Made by a program: the position numbers and the translations under genes. A model generated the notes under the pieces. That model made no database searches and was not told the origin of the DNA. It saw only the letters and a list, made by a program, of their open reading frames with translations. A stretch of 64,000 bases of DNA from Pelagibius marinus. GTDB taxonomy: Bacteria; Pseudomonadota; Alphaproteobacteria; Kiloniellales; Kiloniellaceae. The stretch spans positions 307,011 to 371,010 of the forward strand of contig NZ_JACSDK010000014.1 of assembly GCF_014925385.1 (NCBI RefSeq). Reading direction: 5' to 3'. How positions within the stretch are numbered: position 1 is the first letter of the stretch; each line of letters opens with the position of its first letter. This document shows positions 50,521 through 57,216 of the stretch, piece after piece.

Positions 50521-51549
50521 TCAGGCCGAAGAGGCGCCGGCCTGCTGTCCCTCGAAAAGCTTCTGCAACAGGTCGGGGGTGATGTCGGCCTCGCCCTCCA
50601 TGCCGACGCTGCTCAGGTAAGCGCCGATGGCGCTGCGGGTGCGCGGCCCCGACAGGCCGTCGACCGTCCCGGCGTTGAAGCCCAGCTGGTTCAGGCTGTG
50701 CTGGACGTACATCACCGTCGGCAGGTCGGCGAACTCGGCGCTATTCGTGGGGCTGAAGGCGTCGGCGCGCTTCTTGGCGGTCTCGATCTGCGCCGGCGTC
50801 ATCTTGTTGGCGATGGCGGCGCGCACCTCGCCGGCCTTGCCGTGGCCGCGGTTGCTGGCGATGTCGAGCCAGGCATAGCCGGAGGTCAGGTTCTTGGGCA
50901 GGCCCAGGCCGGCGGCCTGCACGACGCCGTAGGAGAAGGCGCCGTCGGCATGTCCCTGCATCGCAGCCTTGCCGTACCAGCGCGCGGCCCAGGAGAGGTT
51001 CTTGGTCACGCCGCGGCCGTTGGCGTAGCACTCGCCCAGCAGGTACTGCGCCCCGGCGTGTCCCTGGCTGGCGGCGTTGCCGAGGTAGCGCGCGGCGCGG
51101 GCATAGTCCTGCTCCACCCCGGCGCCGTTGTAGAGGGCGGCGCCCACCGCGTACTGCGCGCGCGGCTCGCCCCGCGCGGCGGCGGCGTTGATCCACTTGG
51201 CCCCGGCATTGAGGTCCTTCTCCACGCCGAGCCCGGCGTTGTAGGCCTCGCCGGTCTCGTAGGCGGCCGGGCCGTGGCCGCGCTCGGCGGCGTCGAGGAA
51301 GTAGGTGAAGGCGTCCTCGTTCTTGCCTTCGTTGCGCAAGCTCAGGCCCTTCTGGTAGGTGGCCTCGGACAGCTCGGTGCCGCTCAGCCCCGCCAGTTCC
51401 GGATCGTTGGCGCCAAGCGCCCCCGAGAGCGTCTGGTCGGCATCGTCCAGAGTGTCCTTGACGTCGGTACAGGCAAAGCCCCCGATCCCCACCAGGAAGA
51501 GCGCGGCGACCACGCTCAGCGGCTTCGCAATGCCTGTGCTGATCTTCAT
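50521..51549 (-). CDS. Sel1-repeat protein with peptidoglycan-binding domain
   Basis: A 342-residue exported protein. An N-terminal hydrophobic segment ends in GGFAC, a weak lipobox, so it may be a lipoprotein. Residues 60-260 contain about five Sel1-like (SLR) helical repeats (for example GPAAYETGEAYNAGLGVEKD, AQYAVGAALYNGAGVEQDYA, GAQYLLGECYANGRGVTKN). Residues 278-330 (YVQHSLNQLGFNAGTVDGLSG) are a PG_binding_1 domain. It likely scaffolds cell-wall complexes. No functional partner is adjacent. Confidence 0.87.
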   Translation of the reverse strand: MKISTGIAKPLSVVAALFLVGIGGFACTDVKDTLDDADQTLSGALGANDPELAGLSGTELSEATYQKGLSLRNEGKNEDAFTYFLDAAERGHGPAAYETGEAYNAGLGVEKDLNAGAKWINAAAARGEPRAQYAVGAALYNGAGVEQDYARAARYLGNAASQGHAGAQYLLGECYANGRGVTKNLSWAARWYGKAAMQGHADGAFSYGVVQAAGLGLPKNLTSGYAWLDIASNRGHGKAGEVRAAIANKMTPAQIETAKKRADAFSPTNSAEFADLPTVMYVQHSLNQLGFNAGTVDGLSGPRTRSAIGAYLSSVGMEGEADITPDLLQKLFEGQQAGASSA

Positions 51550-52008
51550 TTAACTTCCCCTCCGAATAGGCGGCTCTCCCCGCCGGGCCGCACGCGGGCG
51601 GTCCCTACCTCGTTAAATGGATTCCGTTCGATTTCCGTCGCGCCGACTTCCCCCAGCAGATCGTCGACCGCCGCCTGAACCGCGGCGAGGGGGATGAGGT
51701 CCATGGCTTTGCCGCCCCGCTCCCCCTGCGCTTTCCTCGGCAATGTCTCCTGGAACGTCCTGGGCTCGCAGCACGCGAGCCTGGCCGACCAGCGGCGCCA
51801 GGCCACGCGCGTCGACCGGCTTGCCCTTACCGGCAAGCCAAGTGGTTCGCGCGTCCGGGAAGGCGTCGCGCAGGGCACGCAGGAAAGGCAGCTTGACCAG
51901 GTCGTCTCCGACCAGATCCAAGCCGCCGTGAACCAGCATAGACCCTGGGACCAACTCCGACCCGGGCGTTTCGACAGCTGGAGACATTACCCCCAATTCA
52001 CATTCCAA
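51546..52008 (-). pseudogene. Decayed family-9 glycosyltransferase (heptosyltransferase-like)
   Basis: Two leftward frames each hold a piece of the same fold. The frame opening near 52008 reads MLVHGGLDLVGDDLVKLPFL then RALRDAFPDARTTWLAGKGK, the usual N-terminal unit of GT9 enzymes. After about residue 65 the sense is lost, and a second frame ending at 51546 carries a C-terminal-like KAMDLIPLAAVQAAVDDLLG. The middle is missing and frames shift, so I call it an internally deleted pseudogene. 52009-52098 before it shows no gene. Confidence 0.45.
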
Positions 52009-52098
52009 ATTGCCGGCGTCCCGTCAGGCCCCTGAAGGCCTAAGCCTACACCTTCAATCGACTGAGCGGTGACTCTACAAGAGGCAAAATAGCGGCAT

Positions 52099-52123
52099 AA
52101 ATAACATTGTAAGAATGTTATTT
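52099..52123. promoter_or_regulatory. AT-rich perfect inverted repeat upstream of the sulfurtransferase gene
   Basis: AAATAACATT pairs exactly with AATGTTATTT across GTAAG. It lies about 62 bases upstream of the rhodanese ATG in an AT-rich stretch. Such dyads are typical operators of ArsR-family sulfide/persulfide sensors (BigR/SqrR), but no regulator gene is adjacent, so this is a suggestion. Confidence 0.5.
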
Positions 52124-52184
52124 TAAATCAATATACGGTGTGAAATAGTAATTTGAGTTGGTCCCCCAAGCTGAAAGGTCCGTC

Positions 52185-53183
52185 ATGCAGGCTCTCTTGC
52201 CGCTGAAATGGCGCCTGGTGACCCGGCGCCTGGCGGCGGCTGCCGCCCTGGGCGCGCTCGCCGTTACCACCGCCGCCGCCCTGGCGCCCCGTGCCGCCCT
52301 CGCCGAGGAAGCGGCCCCGCCGCTGGTCGACGTCGCCTGGCTGCGCGCCAATGCGGAGCGCGACGACCTGGTGGTGCTCGACATCCGCAACCAGCTCGAC
52401 GGCGGCTCGGAGCAGGTCTACCGGGCCGGACACGTTCCCGGCGCCGTCTACAGCGATTACCTGAAGGCCGGCTGGCGCACCGAGCGGGACGGCGTTCCCG
52501 CCCAGCTGCCGCGGCTGGAGACCCTGGAGGCCCTGATCGGCGAGCTGGGCATCAGCAACGACAGCCAGGTGGTCATCGTCTCGGCCGGCACCGACGCCCT
52601 GGATGCCGGCAGCGCCGCGCGCGTCTACTGGACCTTCAAGGTGGTGGGGCACGACAAGGTCTCGATCCTGGACGGCGGCTACCGCGCCTACACGGCCGAT
52701 CCCGCCAACCCGGTGGAAAGCGGCTGGGTCGAGCCGCTGCCCGACATCTTCTCCGCCGAACTGCGCCCGGAGCTGCTGGCCGACCGCGGCGACGTCGAGG
52801 CGGCCCGCGCGGCCGGCGGCCTGCTGGTCGACACCCGGCCGGCGGAGTACTACCTGGGCCGGAAGCGCCATACCTGGGCGAAGCGCGCGGGCACCATTCC
52901 CGGTGCGGTTTCGGTGCCTGACTCCAGCTTCATCGATGCCGGGGGCCACTTCGTGAAGGCCGGAGGGATCGGCGACCTGCTGCAGCGCGCCGGCCTGTCG
53001 CTCGGCGGCGAGGGCGCCGGCTCCATCATGTTCTGCAACACGGGCCACTGGGCGGCGCTCGGCTGGTTTGCCCAGAGCGAGATCCTGGGGCAGAAGAACG
53101 CCCGGGTCTACGACGGCTCCATGGTCGACTGGTCCGCCCAGGCGGCGCTGCCGGTGCAGCAGGGCGCGCTCGTCACCGAATAA
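52185..53183 (+). CDS. Exported sulfurtransferase (rhodanese-like, two domains)
   Basis: A 332-residue protein with a signal peptide (residues 1-40, cleaved after ALA). Two rhodanese domains follow (about 45-180 and 195-320): LVVLDIRNQLDGGSEQVYRA, GHVPGAVYSDYLKAG, then LLVDTRPAEYYLG and the active-site loop IMFCNTGHWAALGWF with the catalytic cysteine. It would carry sulfane sulfur in the periplasm. The start at 52185 has AAAGG upstream; an in-frame TTG at 52158 is less likely. It precedes the YeeE transporter gene by 139 bases. Confidence 0.9.
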   Translation: MQALLPLKWRLVTRRLAAAAALGALAVTTAAALAPRAALAEEAAPPLVDVAWLRANAERDDLVVLDIRNQLDGGSEQVYRAGHVPGAVYSDYLKAGWRTERDGVPAQLPRLETLEALIGELGISNDSQVVIVSAGTDALDAGSAARVYWTFKVVGHDKVSILDGGYRAYTADPANPVESGWVEPLPDIFSAELRPELLADRGDVEAARAAGGLLVDTRPAEYYLGRKRHTWAKRAGTIPGAVSVPDSSFIDAGGHFVKAGGIGDLLQRAGLSLGGEGAGSIMFCNTGHWAALGWFAQSEILGQKNARVYDGSMVDWSAQAALPVQQGALVTE

Positions 53184-53249
53184 CGCCCCGCCTGCCGGTC
53201 AAAGCCTTGCTGGTCAAAGTCTGCCGGTCAAAGCCGCTCACGATGCCGT

Positions 53250-53273
53250 GCGCCCGTCTCGACAGACGGGCGC
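53250..53273. other. Perfect 10-bp hairpin between sulfurtransferase and transporter
   Basis: GCGCCCGTCT and AGACGGGCGC flank a four-base CGAC loop. The preceding 40 bases carry GGTCAAAG three times in direct repeat. There is no T run, so readthrough into the transporter gene is plausible. Confidence 0.5.
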
Positions 53274-53322
53274 GGCGGCGCTCTTATCTTGCATCAGGAA
53301 GCACTCCAGAGAACGTCCAGCG

Positions 53323-54543
53323 ATGACATCGTCCGTTCCCCTCCCGCCCCAGCGCCCCGATTGGCGCGTGACGGTTCCGGCCCTGCTGCTGCTGGCCGGC
53401 GGCGCGCTCTACATCGCCGGCAGCGCCAGCCAGAAGATGGCCGGCCTCTACCTGCTGGGCGGGGCGCTGGGCCTGGTGCTCTATCACGCCGCCTTCGGCT
53501 TCGCCTCGGCCTGGCGCGTCTTCCTGGCCGAAGGGCGGGGCGAGGGGCTGCGCGCCCAGATGCTGATGCTGGGCGTGGCGACGCTGCTGTTCTTCCCCCT
53601 CATCGCCGAGGGCGCGGCCATCGGCGTCAACGTGGGCGGCGCCGTGGCGCCGCTGGGCGTCTCGGTCCTGGTCGGGGCGGCGCTCTTCGGCGTCGGCATG
53701 CAGCTCGCCGGCGGCTGCGCCTCGGGCACGCTCTACACCGTGGGCGGCGGCTCCACCGCCATGGTCTTCACCCTGATCTTCTTCATGGTCGGCTCGGTGA
53801 TCGGCGCGGCGCATCTGCCCTGGTGGCTCGACACGCCGAGCCTGGGCAGCATCTCGATCCTCAAGACCTGGGGCCTCTGGCCGGCGCTGGCGGCGCAGCT
53901 CGCCGTCTTTGCGGCCATCGCCGGGGCCACGCTGGTCATCGAGCGGCGGCGCAATCCCTACCCCGCGGCCACGGCGGCGCCCGGCGGATCGCCGGCCCGG
54001 CGGCTGGTCAGCGGGCCCTGGCCGCTGGTCTGGGGCGCGGTGGCGCTGGGGGTGCTCAACGCCGTCACCCTGGTCTCCGCCGGCCATCCCTGGACCATCA
54101 GCTTCGGCTACACCCTGTGGGGCGGCAAGCTGGCCGCGGCGGCGGGCGTCGACCTCTCCGCCTACGCCTTCTGGACCTGGCCCTTCCCCAGCCGCGCCCT
54201 GGCCGGCTCGGTCTTCGCCGACAGCACCTCGGTGATGAACTTCGGCGTGCTGGCCGGCGCTTTCCTGGCCGCGGGCCTGGCCGGGCGCTTTAATCCGGCC
54301 TGGCGCCTGCCCTGGCGCCGGGTGCTGGCGGCGGCCCTCGGCGGCCTGCTGATGGGCTACGGCGCGCGCCTGGCCTTCGGCTGCAATGTCGGCGCCTATT
54401 TCAGCGGCATCGCCTCCGGCAGCCTGCACGGCTGGCTGTGGTTCGCCGCGGCGCTGGGCGGCAGCTACCTCGGCACCTCCCTCCGGCCCCTTTTCGGGCT
54501 CTCCGGTGGCTTTTCCCGCCGCCCCACCGCGCAGGCCGCCTGA
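53323..54543 (+). CDS. YeeE/YedE family (TsuA-type) sulfur-compound transporter
   Basis: A 406-residue inner-membrane protein with about nine to ten helices in two pseudo-symmetric halves. Each half has the conserved cysteine motif: GMQLAGGCASGTLYT (Cys132) and RLAFGCNVGAYFSG (about Cys373). TsuA/YeeE imports thiosulfate through these cysteines. Pairing with the exported rhodanese upstream supports a sulfane-sulfur or thiosulfate route. Ligand specificity not proven. Confidence 0.9.
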   Translation: MTSSVPLPPQRPDWRVTVPALLLLAGGALYIAGSASQKMAGLYLLGGALGLVLYHAAFGFASAWRVFLAEGRGEGLRAQMLMLGVATLLFFPLIAEGAAIGVNVGGAVAPLGVSVLVGAALFGVGMQLAGGCASGTLYTVGGGSTAMVFTLIFFMVGSVIGAAHLPWWLDTPSLGSISILKTWGLWPALAAQLAVFAAIAGATLVIERRRNPYPAATAAPGGSPARRLVSGPWPLVWGAVALGVLNAVTLVSAGHPWTISFGYTLWGGKLAAAAGVDLSAYAFWTWPFPSRALAGSVFADSTSVMNFGVLAGAFLAAGLAGRFNPAWRLPWRRVLAAALGGLLMGYGARLAFGCNVGAYFSGIASGSLHGWLWFAAALGGSYLGTSLRPLFGLSGGFSRRPTAQAA

Positions 54544-54664
54544 ACAATTACAGGTGGCAAGACTTCTTGATTTTGTGTGAAAAACACGCATAAGTCGCAT
54601 TCAAGGGTTGCCATGAGTGGGTATAACCCCTTGAATCCCTTGAATCGTGGCCTATGTAGCACCT

Positions 54665-54820
54665 ATGAAGCAAGCTACCCTCACGAAGCCAGGCCCCGAA
54701 GAGCCGCAGGATTCCAAGGTCAGGCGCTGCCTCATGTGCCGCGACCGCTTTGAGAGCTCCTGGCCGGGCGAGCGCGTCTGCAAGCGCTGCAAGTCCACCG
54801 CCGCCTGGCGCGAGGGCTGA
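54665..54820 (+). CDS. Small zinc-ribbon protein, 51 aa
   Basis: A short ORF starting MKQATLTKPGPEEPQDSK with a CLMC knuckle and a CKRC knuckle (four cysteines, residues 23-42) that would bind one zinc, ending TAAWREG. The spacing and the WPGERVCKRCK segment recall small alphaproteobacterial zinc-ribbon proteins of unknown role. Codons are G/C-ending. No strong ribosome site is visible before the ATG at 54665. Confidence 0.65.
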   Translation: MKQATLTKPGPEEPQDSKVRRCLMCRDRFESSWPGERVCKRCKSTAAWREG

Positions 54821-54907
54821 GGCCGTTCGAGCGGCCCTTACTGCGGGTATCCGCATGACGTCACTCCGACAGCATCCTCTCAGGCAGAACCTACGTAGGT
54901 TGAGGTC

Positions 54908-55081
54908 ATGAACGACAAGGACCTCGTCAGCCCCTATCTGCAACGCCCGCTGCGCAGCCTGGAAGAGGTGCTGCGCGAGCGGCTGGTCAGGCTTGCCCGG
55001 CAGCGGGGCAGCTTGCCGGTCCCCGAGGCCGATAACAGCAACGATCCCGACGACGCCCTGCCGCCCGCAAAATCGGCCTGA
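54908..55081 (+). CDS. Small hypothetical protein, 57 aa
   Basis: ORF starting MNDKDLVSPYLQRPLRSLEE with GAGG seven bases upstream. The N-terminal half is a basic amphipathic helix (RSLEEVLRERLVRLARQRG), the rest acidic and disordered (DNSNDPDDALPP). Similar short proteins occur in related genomes as far as I remember, without known function. Confidence 0.6.
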   Translation: MNDKDLVSPYLQRPLRSLEEVLRERLVRLARQRGSLPVPEADNSNDPDDALPPAKSA

Positions 55082-55230
55082 CCCAGTCCCCAGGGCGCCG
55101 TTTTCGCCGCCGCGGGCAGGAATTCCCGGTTGTTTTCCCCCTAAATAGATCAACGTCCGGCTTCGCCTGCGGCTTGTGGCGTGCTAGCTTGGCATTCGGG
55201 TCGGTTGATCAGGGGACGGGGATTTTTCGT

Positions 55231-55881
55231 ATGCGCTTTGGCATTTTCGCTGCGGCCGCGGCATCGGTGATGTTCGCCTTTGCGGCAGAGGCGGCAACGG
55301 GCCCCAAAGGGGGACCCCCCGACAGCTTGTCCCGGATGCAGAAGTTCGAGTTCTACCTCGGCGAGCTCGCCGGCGTCCTCAATCTCTGCCGCATCACCGA
55401 TCTCGCCTACGAACTGAAGGAACTGTCGGACCTGACGCCCTATGGCCGCAAGGGCTGGCGCAGCACGCTGTCGTATGACTCCATCCGGGGCGGCCGCTGC
55501 ACCCGCTATGCCGAGCGCGCCCGGGAGGTCCTGGCCGACCGCGACAAGATCCTGGCTCATCTCACCGAGACCTACGACTGCCCGGGCGGGGACTGCGGGC
55601 CGGAAAGCGGTGACGCCTCCGCAACGGCCGTCTGCCGCTCCGAAGCGGAAGATCACTTGAGCTCCTTTTCCATCAGCGAAGATGATGTCGAGAGCATCAA
55701 AATGATCGGACGCAATGCTGGCGATGCCCAGGTCATCGTCAGTGGATCACCTGGTCACGAAGCCTGGGTGCGCTTGGCATTTTGCGAGGGTTGGATGGTG
55801 CTGCACCTCACGCCGCGCTGTTCTCTGCGCCAGGCTTTCACCCGTGGCGACTGCAAGGTCGAGGGCGTCGGCAGCTATTGA
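55231..55881 (+). CDS. Secreted eight-cysteine protein, paralogue 1
   Basis: A 216-residue protein with a signal peptide (MRFGIFAAAAASVMFAFAAE, cleaved near AEAAT) and exactly eight cysteines in the mature part: NLC, GGRC, YDCPGGDC, AVC, FC, PRC and GDC. All eight recur at equivalent places in the next gene, so four disulfides are likely. Landmarks include LTPYGRKGWRS and AFTRGDCKVEGVGSY. I do not recognise the family. Periplasmic or secreted. Confidence 0.8.
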   Translation: MRFGIFAAAAASVMFAFAAEAATGPKGGPPDSLSRMQKFEFYLGELAGVLNLCRITDLAYELKELSDLTPYGRKGWRSTLSYDSIRGGRCTRYAERAREVLADRDKILAHLTETYDCPGGDCGPESGDASATAVCRSEAEDHLSSFSISEDDVESIKMIGRNAGDAQVIVSGSPGHEAWVRLAFCEGWMVLHLTPRCSLRQAFTRGDCKVEGVGSY

Positions 55882-55968
55882 CGTGCCGGAGTGGAATTAA
55901 AAACCAAGTAGGCCACTTCGGTGGACCAGGCTGCGCAAAGCAGCTGTTGAGAAACTGGGAGACCAGGG

Positions 55969-56616
55969 ATGCGTAGCTGGATGATTGCCGTGGCGGCGGT
56001 GCTTTGGCTCTTGCCTTCGGGCGCGCAGGCGGCCGCGGGATCGGGCGCCCGGCCGTCGGAGAATTGGACCGAGATGCAGAAGCTCGAGTACTACATCGGG
56101 CAGATTGGGGCGGCGCTGAGCATCTGCGGCTATCACACCTTGTCCCACGACCTGACGGAACTGGCCAACCTTTCGCCCTATGGCCGCAAGGGGCTGGCCA
56201 GCATCCGGGTCTACGATTCCATCAAGGGGGGCCACTGCGGCAAGCTGGCCGCTGACGGCGAGGTCCTGATGGAGGACCGCGATCAGCTGCTGGCCTATCT
56301 GCAGGATGCCTACGACTGTCCCGCCGGCCAGTGCGCCCCGGAGGTCGGCGATACATCTCTCTCGGCGCCCTGCCGTGCGGAGGCGGATGAGCACTTGGCG
56401 GGCCTGCCGATCGACGGCCGGGATATAGTGAGTGTGATGATGCGCAACGGCAGCCGCCAGGGAAGCCAGATGAGTACTGGCAAAAAGGGATATGAAGCCT
56501 GGGTGCGCCTCAATTCCTGCCAGGGCTGGGTGATTATCGAGCTGTCGAAAGGCTGCTATCCCCGCCGGGCCTTCACCCGCGGCGAGTGCGAGATCGACGG
56601 CATCAGCAGCTACTGA
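55969..56616 (+). CDS. Secreted eight-cysteine protein, paralogue 2
   Basis: A 215-residue homologue of the preceding gene, starting MRSWMIAVAAVLWLLPSGAQ (signal peptide). It keeps SPYGRKG, YDSIKGGHC, YDCPAGQC, EAWVRL and RAFTRGECEIDGISSY with all eight cysteines. Overall similarity is moderate, so the duplication is old. The two genes lie head to tail 87 bases apart. Function unknown. Its stop is about 30 bases before the convergent tRNA. Confidence 0.82.
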   Translation: MRSWMIAVAAVLWLLPSGAQAAAGSGARPSENWTEMQKLEYYIGQIGAALSICGYHTLSHDLTELANLSPYGRKGLASIRVYDSIKGGHCGKLAADGEVLMEDRDQLLAYLQDAYDCPAGQCAPEVGDTSLSAPCRAEADEHLAGLPIDGRDIVSVMMRNGSRQGSQMSTGKKGYEAWVRLNSCQGWVIIELSKGCYPRRAFTRGECEIDGISSY

Positions 56617-56645
56617 ACACCTTGGGAATGCGGTTTTGCGGGGAA

Positions 56646-56720
56646 TGGTGGGCGATACTGGGATTGAACCAGTGACCTCTCCCGTGTGAAGGGAGCGCTC
56701 TCCCGCTGAGCTAATCGCCC
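56646..56720 (-). tRNA. tRNA-Val (CAC)
   Basis: Read leftward the 75 bases fold as a full cloverleaf: acceptor GGGCGAT/ATCGCCC, D arm GCTC...GAGC, anticodon stem CTCCC/GGGAG with loop TTCACAC (anticodon CAC, reading GTG valine), and T loop GGTTCAATCCC. The CCA end is encoded. No integrase or duplicated 3' end is seen next to it. Confidence 0.95.
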
Positions 56721-57216
56721 GTCGCCGGGCCCCGGAACGGGGCTGGGCAAAAGGGAAGCGTGATTTAGGACAGGCGCTCCGGCCTGTCAAGCACGGCCTC
56801 CCCCTCTTGCGGGGTCTTGAAAGGCCCGGAATCCCGGCTGTTTTGCACTGCCGAAGACTACCTCGTTACAAGCAAGAAACAATCGCCCACGGCCCATGTC
56901 GTGGCCCATGTCCCGGCCAATATTCCCTATGAAGTGGTAGGGCGACATCTTGCGGCGAGGAGGCCCGGAGACCATTGAAATGCCGTTGTGCTGCACCGGA
57001 GGTTGAATATTTTTCTTTTTGATATCAATGGTTTGAAGTGACTCTAAATGGTCACAGTCATTGTATGGCATTCAAGATAAGTTCGGAATAACCGGTACTA
57101 TCAGGCGTCTCGTCGATACCTGGAATGGTAATCGTTTATTAATTGAATCGGGATAATAACCGTTTGCCATTAGCCGAAATCCAAATGGGTTTATGGAGTT
57201 AGACGAGGAAATAGCA
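56721..57216. other. Intergenic region before the H1-like gene
   Basis: Nearly 500 bases with no convincing gene. The first half is G+C-rich and has a 10-base direct repeat (GGCCCATGTC twice); from about 57000 it becomes AT-rich and contains the likely promoter of the H1-like gene. A leftward 94-codon opening at 56787-57071 lacks codon bias and is not called. Confidence 0.45.

Noticed and set aside
56646..57216. Possible integration site or island at tRNA-Val
   Set aside because: No integrase, no direct repeat of the tRNA 3' end and no mobile genes nearby.
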